This document shows, one piece after another, positions 1-9,124 of a stretch of DNA of 64,000 bases. The DNA lies in NCBI GenBank assembly GCA_902801465.1, contig CADCIH010000009.1, positions 32,314-96,313 of the forward strand. The letters are read 5' to 3'. Origin of the DNA: an uncultured Bacteroidia bacterium (GTDB taxonomy: Bacteria; Bacteroidota; Bacteroidia; Bacteroidales; F082). How positions within the stretch are numbered: position 1 is the first letter of the stretch; each line of letters starts with the position of its first letter. The notes beneath the pieces were generated by a model. The model was not told the DNA's origin and made no database searches. It saw only the letters and a program-made list of their open reading frames with translations. The position numbers were made by a program, and so were the translations under genes.

Positions 1-116
1 AACGGATGCGGAGGGTCATGGGAATTCCAAACGGATGCGGAGGGTCATGGGAATTCCAAACGGATGCGGAGGGTCATGGGAATTCCAAACGGATGCGGAT
101 GACCACGGGAAATCCA
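1..116. repeat. 29-bp direct tandem repeat, truncated by window start
   Basis: Four head-to-tail 29-bp units start at 1, 30, 59 and 88 and begin AACGGATGCGGAGGGTCATG. The first three are identical. The fourth is diverged in its second half, and a fifth unit starts at 117 but breaks down into a hairpin. The units contain the palindrome GGAATTCC. There are no variable spacers, so this is not a CRISPR array. The array probably continues to the left of the window. Function unknown. Confidence 0.9.
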
Positions 117-127
117 AACGGGATGCG

Positions 128-206
128 GCTTCCCGTAGGGAAGCTCTATCGGTAGATGGGTGTTTTCGGATTATTTGGCATCCCGTTAGGGATGCTCTGT
201 CGGTAA
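128..206. repeat. Two hairpin elements with TCGGTA tails
   Basis: Stem GCTTCCC / loop GTA / stem GGGAAGC (128-144) is followed by tail TCTATCGGTAG. Stem GCATCCC / loop GTTA / stem GGGATGC (178-195) is followed by tail TCTGTCGGTAA. Stems differ in sequence but keep perfect pairing, and the tail is nearly constant. This is the design of the array at 12476-12772, so I treat them as one REP-like family. From 207 to 336 I see only AT-rich sequence with no gene. Confidence 0.8.
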
Positions 207-336
207 CATGATCATCCCAAAAAATCTATATGGTGCTCTGTTATAATCTATAGAAAATCAATCGATTAACAATAAATCTTCCATAAATAAATCTATATCA
301 CAACGGCATAGGGACAAAAACAATTGACTACGTCAT

Positions 337-344
337 TACCTTTG
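337..344 (+). promoter_or_regulatory. Bacteroidota -7 element (TACCTTTG)
   Basis: Exact match to TAnnTTTG ending 5 nt before the ATG at 350. I do not see a good -33 element at the usual 19-nt distance. The position implies a nearly leaderless transcript for the first paralogue gene. Confidence 0.5.
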
Positions 345-349
345 TTCCC

Positions 350-1585
350 ATGAAAAAATACTTACTCCTTATTGCTCTGCTTTGCCTTTTTGAAGCCACT
401 TATTCCCAAACCACCAAGGTCCATGGCAACCTCGGGGTGCAGAATGTACACATCATCGTGACCGACACCAAACAAGGGACGGTTACCGATGCCAAAGGCA
501 ACTACAGGCTTCTTATAACGGATAATTCCAAGCGTATTAACTTGCTGTATTCCTGTATCGGCTATCAGGATACCGTGGTGAGTCTCACGCCGAAACAATT
601 ACAATCAGAAAATATCAACCTCAGCTTCCGTATGCGCCCCAGGGATTATCCCCTTGCGGAAGTCACGGTGACGGAAAACCGACCTCAAATCGCCTATCAC
701 GAACCGTTGATCAGCCTTCTGGCCTACGAAATCAACGAGATGGGCCTTTACATGATCGTCTACCGCAAAAGTAGCAACGCCCTACTTCATCTTACTTTGG
801 ATTTCGACACCTTGTCCATCCTTCCCATCGACAGGAAGTTTGAAAGGCTTTACAAGGACGTGTATGGGCAAATCCATCTGATCAGCTATGACTCCACTTA
901 CCAGATTGGGCATCGGCAACTCGGCGACACTTATTTAGACGCGGAGCTTTTCTATGGCATGTCACACCGTGATTTTTATAGCATCATGGGTAACGCTGCC
1001 GCGGCGATCGATAGCACTCTTGTAATTGCCACTTACGGTGACGGGGCGCAAGAGTTGTATTACAATTATTTCAAAAAAGGAGACCCCAAAGCTTATGCCA
1101 TGGAATATACCTTCGATCAAGAAGGCTTGGACTTGGTGGAAAACATCAGAAAGTTCGGCCTCGGCGGCTTGATTCCCCCTCCTCCGATCTATGACCCTGT
1201 ATTTGCCGTGGGAGATTCTTTGTTCTTGTTCAATTTCGAGGCCGACAAAATCGAGTTTTTCGACAAAAACGCACAACTGGTCGGAGAAACCCCGATCAAG
1301 TTTCATCGGGATGTGAAATGGAACGGTAAGAGGCCCATGAAAAGCACCTGGAACCGAATGGTATTGGTGGATTGGGCAAGAAAAAAGTTCTATGCGGTTT
1401 TCTTGGAGGACAGCATATTGGTGTTACATAAAATCGATATGAAAACAGGAAAAACCAAAGAGGTCGCAAGGCTGTCAGGATTCCAATTTGTGTTGCTTCC
1501 CAGGGTGAACAATGGAATACTATATTTCATGTATCACACCGGAATCACCCACAGCAAAGCGCTTTATCGAATGAAAATAGAATAA
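350..1585 (+). CDS. Exported protein with carboxypeptidase-like regulatory domain (paralogue 1 of 3)
   Basis: This 411-residue protein has a signal peptide (residues 1-19, ending in YSQ). It is followed by a beta-sandwich of the CarboxypepD_reg-like type (about 22-105), recognisable from the pattern 'GTVTDAKGNYRL ... CIGYQDTVV', as found at the N-terminus of many Bacteroidota outer-membrane proteins. The remaining 300 residues resemble the two following genes and carry a shared C-terminal block ('DWARKKFYAVFLEDS', then 'IDMKTGKTKEV') that suggests beta-propeller blades. No catalytic motif is seen. It is probably periplasmic or surface-attached. It leads a three-gene operon (18-nt gap, then a 4-nt overlap). 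Function unknown. Confidence 0.85.
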   Translation: MKKYLLLIALLCLFEATYSQTTKVHGNLGVQNVHIIVTDTKQGTVTDAKGNYRLLITDNSKRINLLYSCIGYQDTVVSLTPKQLQSENINLSFRMRPRDYPLAEVTVTENRPQIAYHEPLISLLAYEINEMGLYMIVYRKSSNALLHLTLDFDTLSILPIDRKFERLYKDVYGQIHLISYDSTYQIGHRQLGDTYLDAELFYGMSHRDFYSIMGNAAAAIDSTLVIATYGDGAQELYYNYFKKGDPKAYAMEYTFDQEGLDLVENIRKFGLGGLIPPPPIYDPVFAVGDSLFLFNFEADKIEFFDKNAQLVGETPIKFHRDVKWNGKRPMKSTWNRMVLVDWARKKFYAVFLEDSILVLHKIDMKTGKTKEVARLSGFQFVLLPRVNNGILYFMYHTGITHSKALYRMKIE

Positions 1586-1603
1586 CCTTAACACCACATC
1601 GTT

Positions 1604-2893
1604 ATGAAAAACACTCGATTTTACTCTTTTTTGTTAATCCTTCTATGGATGCTTGCTTTTACGGCCAAGGCCCAAGATCGTCTCTACCTCCAAGGCGTAT
1701 GCGTCAACGAAAAAGGCCGAGCCATCGAAAACGTGGGCGTATATGTGAATGACACGCTGCTGGTTTCCATAACGGATGAGAATGGTCATTTTGCTTTGCC
1801 ACGGCCATCCGCAGGACAGAAGATCCGTTTCGCCCACATCGTTTATGAGCCGATGACTTACATAATCAAGGAAAAAGACTTGATAGGACAGGAGCTCAAT
1901 ATCGAGATGAAAACCAAAAAGCACGAGCTTATGGAAGTGGAGATCGTCGGCAATGCCCCTCATATCGCCTTCGACAACCCAGTGCGGAGCGTCCTCGACT
2001 ATGTGATCGCTGACGATGGCATCTATCTTGTCGCATACCGCCAAAGGAATACCGAACTTCTTCACCTGTCGTTTGAGATGGACACACTTCATGAGATGAA
2101 GATTTCCTCCGCATACAAATATCTTTTTAAGGATTTTTGGGGCTTTGTGCATGTGATCAGCAACGAGAACGCCTGTCAGGTGGGCTTCACCGAAACCACC
2201 AGCGGACTAAAGAAAGACATGTTTCTGTATGCCCCCATCTCGCTGGAGAACTTTTACAAGACTTATGGGCCTATCGTGGCGGCTTCCGATAAGGTGGTCA
2301 TCACGGGAAGATACGCCTTTTACGGCTTGGAACAGTATTATTACTGCGTCACCCCGACGGCTGACACAATGTATTTGCTTGAACACATTGTGGATGAAGA
2401 CGCTCGAGATGATTTGCGTAGAGCTGGTAACAACGATTATTATTTCTTGACCACCAATTTCTTCCCACATCTGTTATATATTTATAATCCGATTTATAGC
2501 CTCGACAATAAATTCTATCTCTTTGCCTATACGGATGCCGAATCTGTCATTTACGATGAGGTTGGCAATGAGTTGGAACGTTACCCACTTGTTTTTCACC
2601 AGCGCAAAAAATGGACAGGAGAAAGCATAGTTGACAAACGTTGGAAGAAATCCATGATGGTGGACCGGGCGAGAAAAGAGTTTTATTCGTTCTTCGTCAA
2701 CGACGGCATGTCCACCTTGGTGCGCATCGACCTGCCTACAGGTACTGCCACCCCCGTGCTCGACCTCAGCGGCTATCCCTTTGCGGAGATGCTGAGGGTA
2801 CACAACAGGGTGCTGTATTTCCTTTATCCTACCGGTAACAACCATCGGCAAGCCTTGTATCAAGTTAATATTGAGGAGAAAGAAACACTATGA
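1604..2893 (+). CDS. Exported protein with carboxypeptidase-like regulatory domain (paralogue 2 of 3)
   Basis: This 429-residue protein starts with a signal peptide (about 1-23, ending AKA/Q). A regulatory-type beta-sandwich follows ('GVYVNDTLLVSITDENGHFALP'), then a C-terminal region with the family block 'DRARKEFYSFFVNDGM' and 'IDLPTGTATPV'. It is more diverged in the N-domain than paralogues 1 and 3, which share 'SCIGYQDTVV' almost unchanged, so 1 and 3 may be the more recent pair. Its stop overlaps the next start (ATGA), suggesting translational coupling. No enzyme motif is visible. Function unknown. Confidence 0.85.
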   Translation: MKNTRFYSFLLILLWMLAFTAKAQDRLYLQGVCVNEKGRAIENVGVYVNDTLLVSITDENGHFALPRPSAGQKIRFAHIVYEPMTYIIKEKDLIGQELNIEMKTKKHELMEVEIVGNAPHIAFDNPVRSVLDYVIADDGIYLVAYRQRNTELLHLSFEMDTLHEMKISSAYKYLFKDFWGFVHVISNENACQVGFTETTSGLKKDMFLYAPISLENFYKTYGPIVAASDKVVITGRYAFYGLEQYYYCVTPTADTMYLLEHIVDEDARDDLRRAGNNDYYFLTTNFFPHLLYIYNPIYSLDNKFYLFAYTDAESVIYDEVGNELERYPLVFHQRKKWTGESIVDKRWKKSMMVDRARKEFYSFFVNDGMSTLVRIDLPTGTATPVLDLSGYPFAEMLRVHNRVLYFLYPTGNNHRQALYQVNIEEKETL

Positions 2894-4119
2894 AAAAGCT
2901 CATTTTACTATTGTTTAGCGGCATCATGAGTATTGCCTCGTTTGCACAGACAAAAACCATGGTTTACGGCAACCTCGGTGTGGAGAACGTGAACATCAGT
3001 GTGCTCAACACCCAGTATGGAACGGTATCCAACGCCCAGGGACAATATGCGTTAGTGCTATCTGACAACAACAAACGCATCAACCTGCATTATTCCTGTA
3101 TCGGCTATCAAGATACTGTGGTGGGCATTACACCGAAACAGTTGGAAAAGGATTCGCTCAATATCAGCTTTAGGATGCGGAAGCAGGCATACGCCTTGAA
3201 AGAAGTCAGCATCTTGGCGGATTGTCCTCATTTTGAGGGTGACCGAAACATCATCATGGATTTTGAGGTGTACGACGGTATCGTTTGCATGCTTCAGGGC
3301 AATGGCAACAAATACCGACTGCTGCTGGCGGATGTAGACCTCAAGGTGTTCGACACCCTACCGCTCTCAAAGCACCTCAAACCCACACGATTGTTGAAAG
3401 ATTGCATGGGTAACTGCCAGCTGATGGGCTCCGACAGCGTCTATCAAATCGATCTGCAAAATAAAACCAAGCCTTACCTCGCCACGGAGCGCAACCATTA
3501 CAACGCCGTGATGGGCGACTGCTTGTTTCTTACCGACCATCATCTTTATCTGAGGAGCACCGTCATGGATGGCTTTTCGACCATGTTTTACAGGATCGAT
3601 ATGGCAACCAAACAAAAACAGCCTTTGTTCGTTGATGACGGCTCGGACGAATTCAAGGAGTTTATCGATGAAATGAAATTTGACGCTGCAAACCGACCAG
3701 AGCACGGCCCCTCGCATGAAGATTGGGAACGGTTTACTAGGCTCGCATGGTTCCGCGACAGCTCGGCACACCTGGCCTTGATGCGTAAAAAACTGGTGTA
3801 TTTCGATCATGAAAACAACCAAATCCGCCAATACGACCAGAACCTGAACGAACTCAAGTCTTGCCCCATCGACTACTCCCAGAAAAGCGACTGGAAACCG
3901 CAGATTTTACAAGACCCAGCGAAAAACAAGTTTTACACCTTTATCGGCCATTGGCTTCATGAGATTGACATCAACACAGGGGAAACCCTCCCGAAGGCAA
4001 AGTTGAATGTCGATATTTACAGCAAAGTGGCGCTGTGGAACCGGCATCTGTATATCTTGAGAAGGCAGCACACCTCCGCGGGAAAACTGAGGAGTTATGT
4101 CGAAAGAGTGGATGTTTAA
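2890..4119 (+). CDS. Exported protein with carboxypeptidase-like regulatory domain (paralogue 3 of 3)
   Basis: This 409-residue protein has a signal peptide (about 1-19, ending SFAQ). Its N-domain is very close to paralogue 1 ('VYGNLGVENVNISVLNTQYG', 'HYSCIGYQDTVV'). Its C-terminal part is the shortest and most diverged of the three ('DPAKNKFYTFIGHWLHEIDIN'). The start overlaps the previous stop by 4 nt. It converges on the tolC-like gene, sharing the four bases TTAA at 4116-4119 so that both stop codons overlap. No transcription terminator is obvious between them. Function unknown. Confidence 0.85.
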   Translation: MKKLILLLFSGIMSIASFAQTKTMVYGNLGVENVNISVLNTQYGTVSNAQGQYALVLSDNNKRINLHYSCIGYQDTVVGITPKQLEKDSLNISFRMRKQAYALKEVSILADCPHFEGDRNIIMDFEVYDGIVCMLQGNGNKYRLLLADVDLKVFDTLPLSKHLKPTRLLKDCMGNCQLMGSDSVYQIDLQNKTKPYLATERNHYNAVMGDCLFLTDHHLYLRSTVMDGFSTMFYRIDMATKQKQPLFVDDGSDEFKEFIDEMKFDAANRPEHGPSHEDWERFTRLAWFRDSSAHLALMRKKLVYFDHENNQIRQYDQNLNELKSCPIDYSQKSDWKPQILQDPAKNKFYTFIGHWLHEIDINTGETLPKAKLNVDIYSKVALWNRHLYILRRQHTSAGKLRSYVERVDV

Positions 4120-5429
4120 TCTTCGTTGTAGAACGCCATCACCTTACAACGGTAAAGGTATTCGTATTTGGCCTGCAACAGGCTCGACTCAGCCTTGTAA
4201 AGTCGGTTCTTGCTCTCGTTGAGTTCCATCAGGGTGGTCTTGCCCGCCTCGAAGCCCGCCTGGGCATAATCATAAGCCAGTTGCGATGATTTCAAACTGT
4301 TATCGGCAGCCACATACTTCTGCTTGGCGGCAACGGCACTGTAATAGGCCTGCTGGATCTCCTTCTTCAACTTCTTGCTGGTGTTCTCGATGTTCACCTG
4401 CTGGTTCTCGATGCCCAACTCGGTCATCTTCACCCGGTATTTGGTCTGCATGCCGTTGAAAATCGGGATGTTGAGCGACAGGCCCAGCTGGGTGCGACCG
4501 TTGGTCTGCAACTGCTGCTGGATGGGGGTGTTGGCATACCCGTCGGTGAAATAATGGTAGATGCCGTTCGAATAACCACCGTAGAAACTCAACGAAGGAT
4601 ACCATGCGGATTTGGCGGCTTTCAGGTCATAATGAGCCTGCTGCAAGCGTAGCTGGGCGGCCTGCATCTCGGGCTGATGGTTCAAGGCGTGTTGTATGGT
4701 GGCTTGCGGCGAGACTAAAGGCATCTCGTCATCGGTCATGAACACCTCGGGATCGACCACATCGAAACCCTCCACGTCATCAAGTTCCAAGGCTTGTGTG
4801 ATATCCAACAGTCTGAGCATCAGGTTGTTCTGTGCTTCTGTGAGAGAGGCTCGGTCGGTGGCTACCTGGGCTGCGCTTTCATAGACGTTCGACTCGGGGA
4901 GACGGCCCACCTCGAACAGCTCTTGGGTGCGTTGGTGCTGACTCTCAGAGAGTTCCAGCTGCTTCTCGGCCACGCCCAGGAGCTCTTTGCAGTAAACCAC
5001 CTCCATGTAATAGGCCATGATGGCTAGACGGAGGTCGCGCTTGGCAGCTTCGAGGTCCTGTGTGCTGGCCTGAAGGTTCAACTCGTTGGCTTTGTTGGTG
5101 TTATAGAGGTTCAGACCTTGAAACAAAGGCATGGAGACGCTGACGCCCACAGAGGCCGACGAGGAGTTGTCGGACACATAAACGCCGGTGTAGGAGGGCG
5201 ACTGTCCGAAGCCCAATCCCTCGGAGGCGCTGGCGTTGACCGAAGGCAGCCAAGCGTTCTGGCTCATCTTGAGCTGGTAGTCGGCGTTCTGCTGCTGCAA
5301 ACGGCTCTGAAGGATACCGACATTGTGTTCCATGGCATAGTCGATGCACTGCTGCAAGGTCCAAGGCTGCTGGGCCCTCATTGTGAAAGCCACAGCCAAC
5401 AATACTATCATCAGAATGCTCTTCTTCAT
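4116..5429 (-). CDS. TolC-family outer-membrane efflux protein
   Basis: This 437-residue protein begins with a signal peptide (about 1-19, ending MRAQ) and the family opening 'PWTLQQCIDYAMEHN'. Two long helical repeats follow, typical of outer-membrane efflux channels (OEP). Family members form trimeric channels through the outer membrane and periplasm. It is the last gene of a five-gene operon with an adaptor, two MacB-type permeases and an ATPase, so it probably provides the exit duct of that pump. The 25-nt gap to the adaptor gene consists wholly of heptad repeats. The substrate is unknown. Confidence 0.93.
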   Translation of the reverse strand: MKKSILMIVLLAVAFTMRAQQPWTLQQCIDYAMEHNVGILQSRLQQQNADYQLKMSQNAWLPSVNASASEGLGFGQSPSYTGVYVSDNSSSASVGVSVSMPLFQGLNLYNTNKANELNLQASTQDLEAAKRDLRLAIMAYYMEVVYCKELLGVAEKQLELSESQHQRTQELFEVGRLPESNVYESAAQVATDRASLTEAQNNLMLRLLDITQALELDDVEGFDVVDPEVFMTDDEMPLVSPQATIQHALNHQPEMQAAQLRLQQAHYDLKAAKSAWYPSLSFYGGYSNGIYHYFTDGYANTPIQQQLQTNGRTQLGLSLNIPIFNGMQTKYRVKMTELGIENQQVNIENTSKKLKKEIQQAYYSAVAAKQKYVAADNSLKSSQLAYDYAQAGFEAGKTTLMELNESKNRLYKAESSLLQAKYEYLYRCKVMAFYNED

Positions 5430-5461
5430 CTTCTTACTTCTTGCTTCTAACTTCTTACTTC
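5427..5461. repeat. Heptad repeat, 5 units (CTTCTTA type)
   Basis: Units in exact 7-bp register are CATCTTC, TTACTTC, TTGCTTC, TAACTTC and TTACTTC. The block covers the tolC start codon, the whole intergenic gap and the adaptor stop codon. It is a member of the dispersed 7-bp-period family described in the findings. Confidence 0.75.
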
Positions 5462-6552
5462 ACAATCTCATTTCCCCGAATCTTGTCGCCGGCGTTCAAG
5501 CCTTCGGTGACGACGATGTTGACACCGTCGGACAGGCCCACCTTGACGGCTTGGCGTTCAAACTCCTGTGGCATGCTTTCTTTGGTGCAGCGATACACAT
5601 AGGTCTCGCCAGCCTCGTAGCTGATGCATGTCTCGGGGACGACGACTGCACCTACGGCTTGGTCGAGGATGATCTCGGCGTTGGCGGAATAGCCGGCGCG
5701 CACAAACACGTCGTCGGGCAGGATGGCTTTGGCTTTCATCTCGAAGAACACGGCTCCGCTCTCCTGGGTACCCTTGGGGGCGATGTACTCCAGCACGGCG
5801 TCGAACTTGCGGTCGTTCATGGCTCCAATGGTCAGGACCAAAGGCATGCCTTCATGAATCTTACCCACCTCGGTCTCGTCGAGTTTGCCTTTGAAGATCA
5901 TGTCCTTCATGTTGGCGATAGTCGCGATGGTGGTGCCGTCGTTGAAGGTATTGGAGTTGATGACCGAGTTACCCACCTTCACGGGGATGTCGAGGATCAT
6001 GCCGGAGATGGTGGCCTTGATTTGCGTGTTGCTGTATCCCGTTGCGTTCTTCGAGATGCCCTCCTTAATGATGTTCAGTTGGTCTTTGGCGTTGTTGTAG
6101 CTCTCCTTGGCCTGCTGGTATTCGAGTTGCGACTTCTCGAACTCCTCGGCGGAGATAAGGCCTTTGTTCTTCAGGTTCTCCTGGCGTTGGTAGGTCTTCT
6201 CCACGTTGTCGAGGTTGAGTTTGGCCACACGCACTTGCGACTCGGCGGCGGAGAGGCTGCTCACGTCGGGGATGACTTTCACCACGGCGATCACCTCGCC
6301 TTGTTTGACCTGCTGTCCAGGCTCCTTGAGGATCTCGGCGATGATGCCCGACACTTGGGGCTTCATGGCCACCTCGTCGCGTGGGTCGATCTGACCCGTG
6401 ACCACGGTGGTCTTCTGGATGGTGTCAATACGGGCCTCCATCACTTCATAAACAACCGTTTGTGGTCTCGATTTCTTGTAGAGATACACGAAAGTCCAAA
6501 TTACCCCGATCCCTAACAAGATGAAAAACAAAATTTTGAAAAACTTTTTCAT
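5455..6552 (-). CDS. Efflux periplasmic adaptor (MacA/HlyD family)
   Basis: This 365-residue protein has one N-terminal membrane anchor (about 4-24). It then has the membrane-fusion-protein layout: a lipoyl half ('GIIAEILKEPGQQVKQGEVIAVV', about 69-90), a coiled-coil hairpin (about 95-165), the second lipoyl half ('ISGMILDIPVKVGNSV') and beta-barrel and membrane-proximal domains. These adaptors bridge an inner-membrane ABC permease to TolC. It lies between the permease and tolC genes in one operon. MacA-like is the best fit because the partners are MacB-type, but the exported substrate cannot be told. Confidence 0.92.
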   Translation of the reverse strand: MKKFFKILFFILLGIGVIWTFVYLYKKSRPQTVVYEVMEARIDTIQKTTVVTGQIDPRDEVAMKPQVSGIIAEILKEPGQQVKQGEVIAVVKVIPDVSSLSAAESQVRVAKLNLDNVEKTYQRQENLKNKGLISAEEFEKSQLEYQQAKESYNNAKDQLNIIKEGISKNATGYSNTQIKATISGMILDIPVKVGNSVINSNTFNDGTTIATIANMKDMIFKGKLDETEVGKIHEGMPLVLTIGAMNDRKFDAVLEYIAPKGTQESGAVFFEMKAKAILPDDVFVRAGYSANAEIILDQAVGAVVVPETCISYEAGETYVYRCTKESMPQEFERQAVKVGLSDGVNIVVTEGLNAGDKIRGNEIVK

Positions 6553-6563
6553 ATTTATATAGT

Positions 6564-6612
6564 TTTACTTTTAACTTTTATCTCTTAACTTTTATCTTTT
6601 ATCTTTTATCTC
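6564..6612. repeat. Heptad repeat, 7 units (TAACTTT/TATCTTT type)
   Basis: Seven units in exact 7-bp register (TTACTTT, TAACTTT, TATCTCT, TAACTTT, TATCTTT, TATCTTT, TATCTCC) fill nearly all of the gap between the permease stop and the adaptor start within the efflux operon. Confidence 0.8.
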
Positions 6613-6613
6613 C

Positions 6614-7876
6614 TCACTCTTCCCTTATCGCATCAATTGCCTTAATCTGTATGGCTCTCCAAGCAGGTAAAACTCCAGCTAGAAGTCCCGAAACAATGAT
6701 GATAACAGTTGCGGTCACAGCGGCGCCGAACCCCATGTTGGGGTCTTGGAACATGGTATCGCTGCTGGGCATGCTAGAGGTGATCATGGCGACAATGGCC
6801 ATGATGCCCACGCCGATGCACATGCCAACCAAACCGGCCAATACAGTGAGTAGCAGACTCTCTGAAAGCACTTGGCTGATGATGTTCTTCGGCTTGGCTC
6901 CGAGGGCGCGCCGCACGCCAATCTCTCGGGTGCGTTCCTTCACGGTGACCAGCATGATGTTGCTCACGCCGATGATGCCCGACATCAAGGTGCCCAGACC
7001 CACAATCCAAATCAGGATATGGATACCCAAGAACATCCCCTTGAATGCCCCGAAGATCTCTGAAAGGTTGAACGACTCGATGGCGGTCTCGTCGGTAGGC
7101 GCGATGTCGTGACGTTCCTTGATTAATAGTTTGAGGTCATCCTCAAAACTGGAAATGGGAGTGTCGTCGTCGGCCACAAGGGCGAAGAAATAGATCTTGT
7201 CGCCCATGCCGTAAACCTGTTGCATGGTGGTGAAGGGCAGGAGGACCGATTCGTCGATGGTGCCGTTGATGTTGACGTTTTCGGTATAGGAGCGGACCAC
7301 GCCCACCACTTGGAAATAGATGCCGTTGACTCTCACCATTTTACCGAGGGGGTCCTCGCCTTTCTCGAACATGGTTTCATACACTTTCTTTCCCAACAGG
7401 CATACCTTGCGGCATGAGGCGATGTCGGTGTCATTAATAAAACGACCTTTCAATATCTTCGATTTCTGGATGTCGTTGTATTCGGGCATCACGCCTTTCA
7501 CCGAGAAGCTTTCGCCGCGGCTGTTGTAAACCACGTTTTTCTCTTCTGACGACCAAAGGCTTGACTCGGGCGAGATGGCCTGGATGCACGGGAAGGCCTC
7601 TCTGATGGCTTCCAAGTCCGACATCTGCATTGTCCATGAGCGTCCTTTTTGGTAGCCTTTGTAGGGCTCGCTGGTGGTGCTGGTATAGAAAAACGCTGTG
7701 TTGGGTGTCACGCCTTCCACCTGTTTCATCAGTCCGTTCTCGAAGCCGTTGCCGGTGGAGGAGAGGATCACCAAGAGGAAGATGCCCCAAAACACGCCGA
7801 AAGCCGTCAGGAAGCTGCGGGTCTTGTTGCGCGTAATGGTCTGCCAAATCTCGTTTAATCCGTCGAAATCGAACAT
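6614..7876 (-). CDS. MacB-type ABC transporter permease
   Basis: This 420-residue permease has the MacB fold: a first membrane helix (about 20-42), a large periplasmic domain of about 220 residues (MacB_PCD) and three C-terminal helices (FtsX domain) with the conserved stretch 'VKERTREIGVRRALGAKPKNI' before the second helix. It belongs to the mechanotransmission type of ABC exporter. It lies 12 nt downstream of a second, related permease gene, so the pair probably forms a heterodimer driven by the ATPase upstream. The ATPase domain is a separate protein, unlike in E. coli MacB. Confidence 0.93.
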   Translation of the reverse strand: MFDFDGLNEIWQTITRNKTRSFLTAFGVFWGIFLLVILSSTGNGFENGLMKQVEGVTPNTAFFYTSTTSEPYKGYQKGRSWTMQMSDLEAIREAFPCIQAISPESSLWSSEEKNVVYNSRGESFSVKGVMPEYNDIQKSKILKGRFINDTDIASCRKVCLLGKKVYETMFEKGEDPLGKMVRVNGIYFQVVGVVRSYTENVNINGTIDESVLLPFTTMQQVYGMGDKIYFFALVADDDTPISSFEDDLKLLIKERHDIAPTDETAIESFNLSEIFGAFKGMFLGIHILIWIVGLGTLMSGIIGVSNIMLVTVKERTREIGVRRALGAKPKNIISQVLSESLLLTVLAGLVGMCIGVGIMAIVAMITSSMPSSDTMFQDPNMGFGAAVTATVIIIVSGLLAGVLPAWRAIQIKAIDAIREE

Positions 7877-7888
7877 AATAAAAGGGTT

Positions 7889-9124
7889 TTATCTATAATT
7901 CATTGCTTCTATTGGTTTGATTCTCACTGCGTTGCGGGCAGGGAAGAATCCGGCAAGGACACCACATACGATGAGCAAGGCTGTGGCCATTATCACGATG
8001 CGGATGTCGATGCTAGGGACGATGTTCAGGGTGACGCTGTTTCCTTCCTGTATGGTCTTCAGGATGTTGCCGCTGACTTCGGCCACCACCATGCCAAGCC
8101 ACATCCCGATGTAGCCGAAGATGGTGGTGATGATCATCGACTCGGTGACGATGGAGGCGAGTATCGACCGCGACTTGGCGCCGAGGGCCTTGCGAATGCC
8201 GATTTCGTTGGTGCGCTCCTTCACGGTGATTCGCATGATGTTGCTCACACCCACGATGCCCGAGGCCAACATGGCAAATCCGATGATCCAGATAAAGAGC
8301 TCGAAGGTGTTGAAGATCTTCATGGTCTGAAGATATTCCTCCTGGGTGCTGCGTATGTAAACAGCCGACATGTCATTGGGGTCGAACTCATGCAGGTGTG
8401 CCAGTTGGGTCCGGAGATACTCGGTGTAAGCCTCGTTGTCCTCCTTGGTCTCCAAGCCTTTAACGGTGAACCGCAACATCCAGTAGTGGCTCTGGTTGGT
8501 AATTTTTTTCAAGGTGGAGAAGGGAACCAGGGCACCGCCGCCGCTTGAGTTGGGGTCGCCTTCATAGACACCGATGACCTTGTAGGCGATGCCGTTGACG
8601 ATGATGAACTGCCCGATGGGGGAGATGCCGTTGTCGAAAAGATGCTTCTCAAGCGCATCGTCGATCAAGGCTACCTTCTCGCTTTGTTTCTCGTCACGTT
8701 CGTTGAGCAGCCGTCCTTCTATGAGATCGACATTCGAGATGGATTGAAAAACAGGGCGGACACCTCTCATGTTGACACTGCACGACTTGTCGCCAAAATA
8801 GGCAAAGCCATTGCTATTAATGGTCGGTGATACCTGGTCGACATGTTGCGCCTCGTTTTCCAAGAAGCGGATGTCCTTGTCGGTGAACCAGATATCGCGG
8901 TTGATGCCATGACCCTTAAAGGGTTTGGAGGTCTCGCCGCCGAATATCATATAGGTGTTTTTGGATTGGTCGCTGAACTCCTCGCTGATGCCGTTCATGA
9001 TGCCGTTGCCGGCGGCGAGCAGCACGATGAGGATAAAGATACCCCACGAGATGGCGAATCCCGTGAGGAAGGTCCTCAGTTTGTTGCGGCTCAAGGCCAT
9101 GAATATTTCGCGCCAAAAGTCCAT
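7889..9124 (-). CDS. MacB-type ABC transporter permease
   Basis: This 411-residue permease has the same architecture as its neighbour: helix 1 (about 18-40), a periplasmic MacB_PCD domain and three C-terminal helices with 'VKERTNEIGIRKALGAKSRSI'. Its start overlaps the ATPase stop by one base (TAATG), implying coupling. The two permeases are clearly diverged, which favours a heterodimer over recent duplication. Confidence 0.93.
   Translation of the reverse strand: MDFWREIFMALSRNKLRTFLTGFAISWGIFILIVLLAAGNGIMNGISEEFSDQSKNTYMIFGGETSKPFKGHGINRDIWFTDKDIRFLENEAQHVDQVSPTINSNGFAYFGDKSCSVNMRGVRPVFQSISNVDLIEGRLLNERDEKQSEKVALIDDALEKHLFDNGISPIGQFIIVNGIAYKVIGVYEGDPNSSGGGALVPFSTLKKITNQSHYWMLRFTVKGLETKEDNEAYTEYLRTQLAHLHEFDPNDMSAVYIRSTQEEYLQTMKIFNTFELFIWIIGFAMLASGIVGVSNIMRITVKERTNEIGIRKALGAKSRSILASIVTESMIITTIFGYIGMWLGMVVAEVSGNILKTIQEGNSVTLNIVPSIDIRIVIMATALLIVCGVLAGFFPARNAVRIKPIEAMNYR

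Noticed and set aside
1-116. Possible CRISPR array
   Set aside because: The 29-bp units are adjacent with no spacers, and no cas gene is present.
5344-6516. 390-codon plus-strand frame
   Set aside because: It is antisense to the clear membrane-fusion protein gene, with His/Gly/Leu-rich shadow composition and no domain.
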